The notes under the pieces were generated by a model. It was not told the DNA's origin. It saw only the letters and a list, made by a program, of their open reading frames with translations, and searched no databases. A DNA stretch of 64,000 nucleotides, taken from assembly GCA_017472965.1 (NCBI GenBank), contig JAFUNR010000005.1:62001-126000 (forward strand), in the 5' to 3' direction. Source of the DNA: Oscillospiraceae bacterium. Its GTDB lineage: Bacteria > Bacillota > Clostridia > Oscillospirales > Ruminococcaceae. Below, piece by piece: positions 16,668 through 23,518 of the stretch. The translations under genes and the position numbers were made by a program. Position 1 is the stretch's first letter. The number at the start of each line of letters is the position of its first letter.

Positions 16668-17995
16668 TGCTGAAATCCTCCTTTCGTTTCCTCATCACCG
16701 GTACGCAGTGCAAAAGGCAGCGCCGTCTTTTTCTGCGCAGGCAGCGGCGGTGCAAATGGCCTGCCCGCCGCAAAATAGCGCAGCGCATCCGGTGCATGGG
16801 TCAGTTCGTGGGGCTCTGCGGCCGTATCGTTGGGGCGGTGAGGGTCGCATTGCAGCTGCGGCAGTGTGCGGATCAGATTGGTGCAGGTCTCAAAAACACG
16901 CAGGCCCGCGGCCTTTCCCTGCGGGGTATCGTAAGGACGCAGCCACTCGTGCAGATCCATCCAGCCGCTGATCCGGTCATTCTGCGCTCTGGCGAGCTGT
17001 ATGCCGCCGACGGCAAAGATCTCGGCAATACTGCGGCCGGTATCGTTGCGGCGGTTCCACAGATCCGGCGGGGCAAGCCACGCATAGATATCCTCCGTGC
17101 CCGCCGCCTCGCGCAGAGCGTGCGCCGCCTCGCTTCCGATCAGACCGGAGCGATACACCTCCCGGTACACATAGGCGCAGCCGTCCGGCGCAACGGCAAC
17201 GAACAGTCCCGCCAGCATATCCAGACCGTAATCCAGTGCACAGTAGCGCCGCCAGTGCTGCGGTATGTCAAACGGCTGCAGCACATGGATCTCCCGCCGC
17301 CACTCCTTGAAATACTGTCCGGCAAAAGCATTCCAGTCTCCCTCCAGCCAGGCACGGCGCAGATCCTCCGGCAGATTTTCCAGCATCTGCACATAGCCCG
17401 GATCATTTTCCACCAGCGCAGTGTTGTCGTACACGCGGGCGGGTATGAACCGGTAATCAGCGGCACGCTCACCGGGGCGGTAATCCCGATCGATGAACAG
17501 CCGCTTGACCCACCCGTGCCCCACGCCGCCGGGGTTGCAGGTCAGGTACATACGGCGGGGACATTTGGCCGTACCCCGCAGACAGGCGGTAAGGGTGAAA
17601 AACTGAAACTCGGTAAACTGGGTGGCCTCGTCCAGAAAGATCACATCGTACTCCTGCCCCTGATACTGCAGCACATCCCGTTCGCTGTCGCAGTAGCCGA
17701 ATTTCAGCCGGCTGCCGTTGGCAAACAGAAATGCCTTTTCCGCATCGCGGTAGCGGGCAATGCCTGCCAGTTCCTGCTGCAGCGGCAGAATGTGGTTATC
17801 CCACACCTCGCCCAGCGTGCGCCGGGCCAGCAGCATGCGGATGCCCGGATACCGCAGCGCCAGCAGCATGGCCTTTTTTCGCACCGCCCAGCTTTTACCG
17901 CCGCCTCGGGCGCCGCCGTAGGCCACAAACCGGGCCCGTGCGGCAAAAAATTCCTTCTGCCGCGGGTTGGGCGTTCCCACACATTTAATCTGCAT
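16661..17995 (-). CDS. terL: Terminase large subunit
   Basis: 444 residues, normal size. Walker A is GGARGGGKSW (residues about 27-36), Walker B is YDVIFLDEATQF (about 120), and TCNPGGVGHGW marks the coupling region. The nuclease half contains YCALDYGLDMLAGLF and later DALRYF, in the order of RNaseH-fold terminase nucleases. It powers DNA packaging and cuts the concatemer. The 5' end overlaps the stop of the preceding small gene by 11 bases, and the 3' end overlaps the 46-residue gene. Confidence 0.92.
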   Translation of the reverse strand: MQIKCVGTPNPRQKEFFAARARFVAYGGARGGGKSWAVRKKAMLLALRYPGIRMLLARRTLGEVWDNHILPLQQELAGIARYRDAEKAFLFANGSRLKFGYCDSERDVLQYQGQEYDVIFLDEATQFTEFQFFTLTACLRGTAKCPRRMYLTCNPGGVGHGWVKRLFIDRDYRPGERAADYRFIPARVYDNTALVENDPGYVQMLENLPEDLRRAWLEGDWNAFAGQYFKEWRREIHVLQPFDIPQHWRRYCALDYGLDMLAGLFVAVAPDGCAYVYREVYRSGLIGSEAAHALREAAGTEDIYAWLAPPDLWNRRNDTGRSIAEIFAVGGIQLARAQNDRISGWMDLHEWLRPYDTPQGKAAGLRVFETCTNLIRTLPQLQCDPHRPNDTAAEPHELTHAPDALRYFAAGRPFAPPLPAQKKTALPFALRTGDEETKGGFQQW

Positions 17996-18224
17996 AAGGC
18001 TTCACCTCATCCGCCAGCACCACACGAATCGCCGGGGCAGTGTCCTCCGTACCGGGCAGCGTTTTGCCAAAGCCCCTGTTGAGCAGGTCGCGGGCAATAT
18101 CGATGCGTTCCTTGCAGGGCAGCTGCTCATCCTTCATGGCGCGTATCAGAAACCGTACCGCATCGGGACCTGCCCGCACCAGCTGCTGACGCACCCGCTG
18201 CTCGGGCGTTTTTCGCTCAGCCAC
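17985..18224 (-). CDS. Small protein before TerL, terminase-small-subunit candidate
   Basis: 79 residues from a GTG start (AGGAGT upstream within AAAGGGGGTGAGGA). Helical, with RVRQQLVRAGPDAVRFLIRA and RIDIARDLLNRGFG. The end overlaps the TerL start. Small terminase subunits normally sit here and bind the packaging site, but this protein is short and no helix-turn-helix is evident, so the label is a guess from position. Confidence 0.5.
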   Translation of the reverse strand: MAERKTPEQRVRQQLVRAGPDAVRFLIRAMKDEQLPCKERIDIARDLLNRGFGKTLPGTEDTAPAIRVVLADEVKPYAD

Positions 18225-18378
18225 ACTCCTCACCCCCTTTCTGCAGCCCGCGCTGCCAGCCGTATTCCTCATGGATACAGGCCCCGCAGCCCACCGGCGT
18301 GCCATCCTCCCGCACATAGACGGTGTCATCCTCTTCCAACCATGCGCCGCACACCCGGCAGCGCAGTTCTGTCTCCAT
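18217..18378 (-). CDS. 53-residue zinc-ribbon protein, first structural-operon gene after the Cro-like regulator
   Basis: Contains CRVCGAWLEEDD early and PVGCGACIHEEYGW later: two CxxC pairs about 20 residues apart, the usual geometry for one zinc. GGAGGGCGAC precedes the ATG. It overlaps the next gene by eight bases. A predicted operator site (18395-18407) sits directly upstream. Confidence 0.6.
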   Translation of the reverse strand: METELRCRVCGAWLEEDDTVYVREDGTPVGCGACIHEEYGWQRGLQKGGEECG

Positions 18379-18394
18379 GTCGCCCTCCTTTCTG

Positions 18395-18407
18395 TAGCAT
18401 TATGCAA
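18395..18407. promoter_or_regulatory. Operator candidate A, start of the late operon
   Basis: TAGCATTATGCAA, identical to the site at 18699-18711 and matching the pattern T-W-GCA-N3-TGCAA. It lies between the Cro-like stop (18411) and the first zinc-ribbon gene (start 18378). Confidence 0.55.
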
Positions 18408-18410
18408 CTT

Positions 18411-18614
18411 TTAGAATGTAAAAAAATGCTTTTTCACCTCGGCGGAGTTCATCCGCAGCCAATGTGCGATACCGGCAGCCTCCCGCAGTGTGGTAGGCCG
18501 GCGGTTGTGCAGCTTGTGGTTCAGACCGCCCGTGGTCAGCCCGATCTTCTGTGCAAGAAATTTCTGCGTCATCTTAAGCGCCCGCATTCTCTGACAGATC
18601 CATTCCGTATCCAT
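18411..18614 (-). CDS. Cro-like XRE-family helix-turn-helix regulator
   Basis: 67 residues. The central TQKFLAQKIGLTTGGLNHKL is a helix-turn-helix of the lambda-repressor/Cro type. The size (a bare DNA-binding domain) and the position (divergent from the CI-like gene and first in the structural transcript) support a Cro role. AAAAAGGAGGAG precedes the ATG. It probably competes with the CI-like protein for the T-W-GCA-N3-TGCAA sites. Confidence 0.75.
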   Translation of the reverse strand: MDTEWICQRMRALKMTQKFLAQKIGLTTGGLNHKLHNRRPTTLREAAGIAHWLRMNSAEVKKHFFTF

Positions 18615-18659
18615 TGTTCTCCTCCTTTTTACTATTTGTTATTTTACAACTTTTCGTTG

Positions 18660-18672
18660 TTGCAATGGCATT
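18660..18672. promoter_or_regulatory. Degenerate operator D over the Cro-side -10
   Basis: TTGCAATGGCATT keeps one perfect TTGCA half-site and overlaps the TATAAT at 18670-18675. An adjacent ACAAC-TTTTC-GTTGT dyad (18646-18660) may extend the site. Confidence 0.4.
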
Positions 18673-18698
18673 ATATCGCGCACAGCGCTCCGCGTCAA
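18670..18698 (-). promoter_or_regulatory. Promoter of the Cro-like gene and late operon
   Basis: Minus strand: TTGACG (18693-18698), exactly 17 bases, TATAAT (18670-18675); the gene starts 56 bases downstream. Operator B abuts the -35 and operator D overlaps the -10. Confidence 0.75.
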
Positions 18699-18711
18699 TA
18701 GCATTATGCAA
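18699..18711. promoter_or_regulatory. Operator candidate B
   Basis: TAGCATTATGCAA, the same 13 bases as operator A (identity runs to 14 with the next C). It abuts the upstream edge of the Cro-side -35. Confidence 0.55.
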
Positions 18712-18790
18712 CATTTTTTCGGATTTCTTTGATTTTTTACAGTTTTTCTTCCACAATCGCCGCCATGTCAATTTCAGTCCGTTTTATCGG

Positions 18791-18816
18791 CACTATATTA
18801 TTGTATAATAATAGTG
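18791..18816. repeat. AT-rich dyad in the divergent control region
   Basis: CACTAT...ATAGTG arms (6 bp) continue as a 5-bp AT stem with one bulged A around a short loop. It lies between the divergent promoters and also contains TATAAT on the plus strand. Could be a binding site or a weak promoter. Confidence 0.4.
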
Positions 18817-18901
18817 CACCGAAAAGCCGCCCGCTGTATCAGCATTTCTGCAGCCGATACAGCACTGCAAAAGCCAGCAAAAAATTCTGCAAGCTAATAT
18901 A

Positions 18902-18930
18902 TTGCAAAATGCAACAAACTGGTGTATACT
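18902..18930 (+). promoter_or_regulatory. Promoter of the CI-like repressor with overlapping operator C
   Basis: TTGCAA (18902-18907), 17 bases, TATACT (18925-18930). The palindrome TTGCAAAATGCAA (18902-18914) covers the -35, so the repressor probably shuts off its own gene. Confidence 0.7.
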
Positions 18931-18959
18931 GTGTGTATCATCAGAAAGGAGCGATTTCC

Positions 18960-19361
18960 ATGTCCGAACTTTCCTGTGAAATGGGCCGCCGTATGTACGC
19001 GCGCCGCAAAGAACTGAAGATCACACAGGAGCAGGTGGCGAACGCCTGCCGCATCACCAAATCCACCGTATCCCGCTATGAAAAAGGCCTGATCGAGCAC
19101 CCCCACCGTCCCACGGTGGAAGCCATAGCCAAGGTGCTGGGTGTGCGCCCCGACTGGCTGTATGTCCAGAGCGAGACCGCCGAAGGCGAAGGTCCGCGGG
19201 ATGTGCGGCAGATCATTGCCGATGCCAAGGCGCAGCTGCTGCGGCAGGAGGGTCTGATGTTTGACGGTGAACCGGTCAGTGCCGAGGCGCTGCAATCCAT
19301 TGTGGATGCGCTGGAGATCGGCATGACAGTGGCCAGCCGCCGCCAATCCCCCCATACCTGA
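18960..19361 (+). CDS. CI-like XRE-family repressor
   Basis: 133 residues. Residues about 5-65 form a helix-turn-helix: MYARRKELKITQEQVANACR, then ITKSTVSRYEKG. The second half (about 75-133) is helical with no peptidase motif, so it is not a self-cleaving LexA-type repressor. The ImmA-like protease next door would be expected to inactivate it. AAAGGAG precedes the ATG. It is divergent from the Cro-like gene, with three matching 13-bp operator sites around the two promoters. Confidence 0.75.
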   Translation: MSELSCEMGRRMYARRKELKITQEQVANACRITKSTVSRYEKGLIEHPHRPTVEAIAKVLGVRPDWLYVQSETAEGEGPRDVRQIIADAKAQLLRQEGLMFDGEPVSAEALQSIVDALEIGMTVASRRQSPHT

Positions 19362-19370
19362 GCACATAAA

Positions 19371-19404
19371 AAAGCCGCCCGGGCATCGCCGCGGGCGGCA
19401 AAAA
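19371..19404. terminator. Hairpin after the CI-like gene
   Basis: GCCGCCCG / CGGGCGGC stem (19374-19381 with 19392-19399), A-rich on both sides. The plus strand lacks a T-tract, so on that strand it is an attenuator or RNA-stability element rather than a strong terminator. The minus strand would carry T6. Confidence 0.45.
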
Positions 19405-19490
19405 GAGCAGGATATCCATCCGCCAAGCGGACTGGGTTTAGTCCGTATACTCTTTTTACTGTTTTCTTGTAAAGAAAAGAGGTGATATCC

Positions 19491-19934
19491 GTGAAAGAAA
19501 AGCAGCTTGCCGACGAACTGATCGCCGCATGGCACACAAACGACCCCTTTGAACTGTGCAGTGCACTGGATTTCGTGGTGGTTACGGTACCGCTGGCCGC
19601 CGAGATCCGCGGCTTTTGCCAGTACGCACTGAACACCCACATCATCTATCTGAACCAGACGCTGGATGACCGTCAGCGCAAATTTGTGTGCGCACATGAG
19701 CTGGGCCACGCACTGCTGCACCCGCAGGATAACCGCATCTTTCTGGATACCGCCACCTTTCAGATCACAGCCAGGCTCGAGGTGGCTGCCAACCGTTTTG
19801 CCTGCCATCTGCTATATCCGGAGGACAGTGCCTTTTTTGAATATCCGGAATATACAGTGGAACAGACGGCTGCGTACCTGGCATTACCGGTGGAGCTGGT
19901 GCAATACCGGATCGATCACGCCGCTCAGCCATAG
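19491..19934 (+). CDS. ImmA/IrrE-family metallopeptidase
   Basis: 147 residues from a GTG start preceded by AGAGGTGAT. The zinc site CAHELGHALLH (HExxH at residues 69-73) is followed by a helix with EVAANRFACHLLYP, which supplies the third ligand region (E-x-x-A-N-x-F-A). In ICEBs1-type elements the homologue cleaves its CI-like partner after DNA damage or other signals. It lies 129 bases after the repressor, probably in the same unit. The stop overlaps the convergent 19925 gene by 10 bases. Confidence 0.85.
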   Translation: MKEKQLADELIAAWHTNDPFELCSALDFVVVTVPLAAEIRGFCQYALNTHIIYLNQTLDDRQRKFVCAHELGHALLHPQDNRIFLDTATFQITARLEVAANRFACHLLYPEDSAFFEYPEYTVEQTAAYLALPVELVQYRIDHAAQP

Positions 19935-20212
19935 GGCATCTCCTGCCGCATCTCCACCTGATGGCGGACAACGGAATCCTCCATACGCGGGCGACCGTCC
20001 TTCCCCTGCCGCGCCACCTCGCCGGAATAGGCCAGACCGGGATAAAAATCCTTGTTGCGCAGTCCCTCGTAGACACTGGCATTCAATGCACCCAGACCGG
20101 CGGGAGCGCCGTCCATCGCGGTGTGATGCCGCATCTGTCCGCTGTGGGGACGGTATTCCTGCGTGCCGTCCGCAGCACGCTTTGCCGGTGTTTTCTTTTC
20201 CTGCTTTGACAT
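19925..20212 (-). CDS. Small basic hypothetical protein at the right prophage border
   Basis: 95 residues, very basic and disordered at the start (MSKQEKKTPAKRAADG), then His-, Arg- and Gly-rich stretches (GQMRHHTAMDGAPAGLG). No recognisable domain. AAAAAAGGAGG precedes the ATG, so it is probably translated. It could be the right-most prophage gene or a host gene; I cannot tell which. Confidence 0.5.
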   Translation of the reverse strand: MSKQEKKTPAKRAADGTQEYRPHSGQMRHHTAMDGAPAGLGALNASVYEGLRNKDFYPGLAYSGEVARQGKDGRPRMEDSVVRHQVEMRQEMPYG

Positions 20213-20230
20213 TGTAACAGCCTCCTTTTT

Positions 20231-20509
20231 TCAAAGAAAAGCCGCGGAACGGAAAAAACTGCCTTTCTGCGGATGCTTTACACCAAGCGGCGCACCGTCT
20301 GTGCCGACCGCCGCATCCTGTACCGGCAGAAATCCTGCCCGCAAAAGAGCGGATACGCACCGCCCGATCCCGATGCAGCAGACATATGCCTGCCGCCCCG
20401 CGGCGCATGCCTGCAGGCTGTTTTCCAAAATAAAACGACCTGCATTCTGCACGGCAGAAGCATCGCCGCACAGCCCGCAGGCCACCGGCCGAAACACCTC
20501 TGCAACCAT
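20231..20509 (-). CDS. Weakly supported ORF, 92 aa
   Basis: An open frame with many Cys and Ala residues but no ribosome site before its ATG. It might be a remnant of a longer gene. I list it because it fills a stretch of about 350 bases with no better explanation; no other structure was seen there. Confidence 0.25.
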   Translation of the reverse strand: MVAEVFRPVACGLCGDASAVQNAGRFILENSLQACAAGRQAYVCCIGIGRCVSALLRAGFLPVQDAAVGTDGAPLGVKHPQKGSFFRSAAFL

Positions 20510-20567
20510 AGTGTTACACAGCCGGAAACAATTATTCATCTGTTTGCAAACCGCCGCAAGTCTTTTT

Positions 20568-21059
20568 TCAGGCCATCTCCTCAAACACAGTCTTACATTT
20601 TGGACAGGTGACCTCTACCCGACCCCGTCCGCGGGGCACACGCAGCTTCTGCCCGCAGCAGGGGCACAGAAAATGATGATACGCGGTATCGGCGGCGGCA
20701 TCGGCCGAATGCGCCGCATTGCGGTACACATGGCTCTGCCCGCCCATACCGTCCTGCGCCCAGCGGCGATTGGGACGGCCCTTTCCGGTGCGCAGACGCA
20801 TCAGCCAGCCGGCCGCAGCCGACCGCAGCCGCTGCCACCACGCCAGCAGACGGCGGTTTTCCTGATAGCGCTGTTCCAGCCGGGTGCTGAACATACGCAG
20901 CACTGCCAGCGCCCATGGCAGATACACCAGCCAACCCAGCAGCTGGCTTTTGGCAAACCATGCCGCTGCGGAAAGCAGCAGCCCTATGGCAAACAAAACG
21001 CCGCACACCGCATCCGGCCCGCGGCGGCCGGCAAAGATCCGGTTCAAAAATGCACGCAA
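20568..21059 (-). CDS. Membrane protein with C-terminal zinc ribbon
   Basis: 163 residues from a TTG start. Two hydrophobic segments lie near the N-terminus (AVCGVLFAIGLLLSAAAWF and LLGWLVYLPWALAVL). After a basic cytoplasmic stretch rich in Arg come HHFLCPCCGQKLRVPRG and VEVTCPKCKTVFEE: two CxxC pairs forming a zinc ribbon. The start is chosen because CTGGAGG is eight bases upstream and lies within a transcript from the TTGCAT-17-TATACT promoter; upstream codons in frame would overlap that promoter. Function unknown. Confidence 0.6.
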   Translation of the reverse strand: MRAFLNRIFAGRRGPDAVCGVLFAIGLLLSAAAWFAKSQLLGWLVYLPWALAVLRMFSTRLEQRYQENRRLLAWWQRLRSAAAGWLMRLRTGKGRPNRRWAQDGMGGQSHVYRNAAHSADAAADTAYHHFLCPCCGQKLRVPRGRGRVEVTCPKCKTVFEEMA

Positions 21060-21098
21060 AAGCAGTTCCTCCAGAGGATCAGAATGGTTTCTATCCAC

Positions 21099-21127
21099 AG
21101 TATACCCGGCTGCGGTATAAAATGCAA
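21099..21127 (-). promoter_or_regulatory. Promoter of the zinc-ribbon membrane protein gene
   Basis: Minus strand TTGCAT (21122-21127), 17-base spacer, TATACT (21099-21104), about 40 bases before the TTG start at 21059. Confidence 0.6.
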
Positions 21128-21175
21128 CGAACAAATTGTAAACATCTGTTTTTTGCGCAGCTTTTGCCCCGTTGC

Positions 21176-21205
21176 TTGACCGCAGCACAGTATTTGTATT
21201 ATAAT
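21176..21205 (+). promoter_or_regulatory. Promoter of the cysteine-synthase-like gene
   Basis: TTGACC (21176-21181), 18 bases, TATAAT (21200-21205). The leader to the ATG at 21274 is about 60 bases and holds an imperfect CGGCC...GGCCG dyad. Confidence 0.7.
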
Positions 21206-21273
21206 TAGTTATAAAGTCGAAAGAAAACCACCGGCCGCCCTTTGCGGATGGCCGCGGAACAGGAGGCACTGCC

Positions 21274-22176
21274 ATGGCCGCAGCTTTTTCCGAATATCTG
21301 GGCGCCACACCGGTGGTACGGGTGGTACAGCTGGCACGCTACAGTGCAAAGAACGGGCTGGAGCTGCCCCTGCTTGCCGGCGTGATGTTTGACGGCGCCA
21401 CCGGCAGCTGCGCCGACCACACTGCCGAGGGCATTCTGCGCCTTGCCGCCGCCGACGGCGCACTGCAAAAAGGCCAGCCGGTGGTGGAAGCCGGCTACGG
21501 CAGCTTTTCGCTGGCGCTGGCGCTGGCCTGCCGCCGCCTTGGCCACCCGCTGACGCTGGTGATGCCCGCCACCGTAGCCGCCGAGCGCCAGCAGCTGCTG
21601 CGCGGTCTGGGCGCAGCCGTGGCCACCACCAACCCGCTTTACGGCCGCGACGGCCAGCTGCGGCTGGCACAGGAGCTGGCACAGGAGCAGCAGGGCTATT
21701 TTCTGGATCAGTTTGATAACGAATACAATGTGGAATTCCACAAGCGCATCACCGGCCCCGCGCTGCTGCAGGCGCTGGGCGGAAAGCTGGATATCGCCGT
21801 GATCGGCGTGGGCAGCGCCGGCACCGTCACCGGCGTCGGCGAATACCTGAAGGGCTGGGCCGGCAATGTAAAGATCGTGGCGGTGGAACCCCACGAATGC
21901 AGCGTGCTTTCCGGCGGGTTTGCGGGCAAGCACCGCATCCCCGGGCTGGGTGCGGGTTTCCGCCCCGGCAACTACAATCCCTATATTGTGGATGAGATCG
22001 TGCGCGTACCCAGTACCGAAGCTGAGCGCACCGCCGGCCAGCTGCTTCTGTGCGAGGGCATCCCCGCCGGCGCCGCCAGCGGCGCCGTAGCCTGTGCCGC
22101 GCTGCAGCTTGCCCTTCAGCCGGAAAACGCCTGCAAGCGTATCGCCGCCCTGCTGCCCACCCGGCAGGAGCTGTAA
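21274..22176 (+). CDS. Cysteine-synthase-family protein lacking the PLP lysine (pseudoenzyme candidate)
   Basis: 300 residues, close to CysK length. The fold is recognisable: GVGSAGTVTGVGEYLKGW (phosphate-binding loop region), HRIPGLGAGFRPGNY, and GIPAGAASGAVACAALQL near the end all match CysK positions. But the NPxxSVKDR loop reads GATGSCADH (residues 41-49), with Ala47 where the PLP Schiff-base lysine should be. The TSGNTG substrate loop reads AGYGSF (73-78). Without the lysine it should not form the usual aldimine, so O-acetylserine sulfhydrylase activity is unlikely. A binding or regulatory role, as known for CysK complexes, is possible. The reading frame is intact with a good promoter, AGGAGG and terminator, arguing against simple decay. 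Confidence 0.8.
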   Translation: MAAAFSEYLGATPVVRVVQLARYSAKNGLELPLLAGVMFDGATGSCADHTAEGILRLAAADGALQKGQPVVEAGYGSFSLALALACRRLGHPLTLVMPATVAAERQQLLRGLGAAVATTNPLYGRDGQLRLAQELAQEQQGYFLDQFDNEYNVEFHKRITGPALLQALGGKLDIAVIGVGSAGTVTGVGEYLKGWAGNVKIVAVEPHECSVLSGGFAGKHRIPGLGAGFRPGNYNPYIVDEIVRVPSTEAERTAGQLLLCEGIPAGAASGAVACAALQLALQPENACKRIAALLPTRQEL

Positions 22177-22236
22177 AGCTTTGGCAATACGGACACGCTG
22201 CACATATGAAATACGGCTTCGCCATATCAGTTCAGT

Positions 22237-22284
22237 AAAAAAGCCTTCGACAGAACCAAAGCGGTTCCAGCCGAAGGCTTTTTT
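22237..22284 (+). terminator. Terminator of the cysteine-synthase-like gene
   Basis: AAAAAGCCTTCG / CGAAGGCTTTTT arms around a 21-base loop containing an inner GAACC/GGTTC dyad, ending in T7. A second small dyad CATCCGGAT / ATCCGGATG follows at 22293-22318. Confidence 0.85.
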
Positions 22285-22375
22285 TGCGATTTCATCCGGA
22301 TTTGAAAACATCCGGATGGGAAAACATCCTATTCAGCCGCAAGGAACATCCTCTGCCGCAGAAGTGCGGAGATGT

Positions 22376-23452
22376 TTACTCGTAATCTTCGATGCGCCAC
22401 TCGTCGTGCCAATCCATATACACCATGCCGTTGGGATGCTCCGGAGTGGGTTCCTCAAAGCGCAGCGGCAGCCAGACATAGTTGGCGACGCTGGTGTTGT
22501 CGCGGGGGCGGGAGCGCATACGCTCCACCACCTCGGGATCGCACTCGATGCTGCGTTCGGGGTGGAAATCCTTCTCAAAGGCGCGGGCATAGACCGGGTA
22601 TTCCCAGTCCATATCGTTGGGCAGCCAGCGATCGGCCACGGCGATATACAGATCCTTTTTGCCCGGCACCTTGAATACAGAGGACACCTGTGAATGCCAG
22701 CTGGTCTGGCTCTCATCCCCGGGGCAGGGATCGCCCAGCACGGTGTAGGGACCGTGCCAGGTGTCAGCCACGGCGACCTCGGAGGGATTGGGGAAATAGC
22801 CGGTGGTACCGGATGTGATCAGATAGTGCTTGTAGTTGCGCATGAAATGCGCGGTGGCCTCACGCACAAAGGGAGGGCCGGAATGGGGGAAATGGGTGCT
22901 GTAATAACCGGTGACATCGGTGTAATCGTCGGTCAGATCGGCAATGATGGTCTCGGAATGTACCCGTTCGAACATATAGTAAGCCTTGCCGTCCGGTGCG
23001 ACCACCAGATCGAAATCGCCGGCGCTCATATTCAGCGGGCGCAGACCCTCGCGCACCTTGGTGTAGGGGCCAAGGAAGTTATCTGCCGTCAGCACGGTTT
23101 CATCCTGCGTGCCGTCCATGTGCATGATCTTCAGCCATGCCACATACTTTTTGGTGCGGGCGTTGTAGATGATGTGGGGACGGTCCATCATGGCATGGGG
23201 GTACAGCGAGGATTCGGGATCGTCAGGCTCGGGCGGGATGATCAGACCGCAGTCCTCCCAGTTGTACAGGTCCTTGGATTTATAGGCACGCACGCCCCAG
23301 TGCCACAGCGTGCTGGAGCCATCGGTCTTTTCCTTGTTTTCGCCGTAGAAATAGTAGGTACCGTCGATGTAAATCACCGAGCCGCCGTGCGCCTGAATGC
23401 GCTTGCCCTCGGTATCCAGCCATACCTGACCGGGTCGAATGGAATCGTACAT
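22376..23452 (-). CDS. GH43-like glycoside hydrolase
   Basis: 358 residues with no signal peptide, so intracellular. The start has IQAHGGSVIYIDGTYYFYGE, then a VRAYKSKDLYNWEDCGLII strand, MMDRPHIIYNARTKKYVAW and SAGDFDLVVAPDGKAYY. The five-bladed propeller pattern with 'SKDLxNWE' is typical of family 43 exo-beta-1,3-galactosidase-type and related enzymes. The exact sugar is not determinable. AGGAGG precedes the ATG. It is transcribed downstream of the CBM9-like gene (66-base gap), so both may act on one oligosaccharide. Confidence 0.8.
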   Translation of the reverse strand: MYDSIRPGQVWLDTEGKRIQAHGGSVIYIDGTYYFYGENKEKTDGSSTLWHWGVRAYKSKDLYNWEDCGLIIPPEPDDPESSLYPHAMMDRPHIIYNARTKKYVAWLKIMHMDGTQDETVLTADNFLGPYTKVREGLRPLNMSAGDFDLVVAPDGKAYYMFERVHSETIIADLTDDYTDVTGYYSTHFPHSGPPFVREATAHFMRNYKHYLITSGTTGYFPNPSEVAVADTWHGPYTVLGDPCPGDESQTSWHSQVSSVFKVPGKKDLYIAVADRWLPNDMDWEYPVYARAFEKDFHPERSIECDPEVVERMRSRPRDNTSVANYVWLPLRFEEPTPEHPNGMVYMDWHDEWRIEDYE

Positions 23453-23518
23453 AGTTTTTCCTCCTGTTTCATGCTTACGCCGCAGTCCTGCGGCCTTTTT
23501 CCTTTTTTGAGGGAGACA

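Larger units (their letters stand above)
4178..20212. mobile_element. Compact short-tailed prophage-like element without integrase or replication genes
   Basis: About 16 kb of phage genes. On the minus strand, in transcription order: Cro-like regulator, zinc-ribbon protein, small TerS-candidate, TerL, 46-residue protein, portal, zinc-ribbon protein, scaffold-like protein, N4-gp56-type capsid, small protein, connector, tail hub, several tail/fibre proteins, receptor-binding protein, M23 endolysin, LLH holin-like and XhlA-like proteins, and a coiled-coil protein. On the plus strand: CI-like repressor and ImmA. No tape-measure or tail-tube gene is present, which fits a podovirus-type particle. 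No integrase, excisionase, polymerase, helicase or primase was found. The borders are approximate. Confidence 0.85.

Noticed and set aside
22237-22320. Riboswitch downstream of the cysteine-synthase-like gene
   Set aside because: The structure lies after the gene and reads as a terminator plus a small dyad; no known aptamer features were seen.
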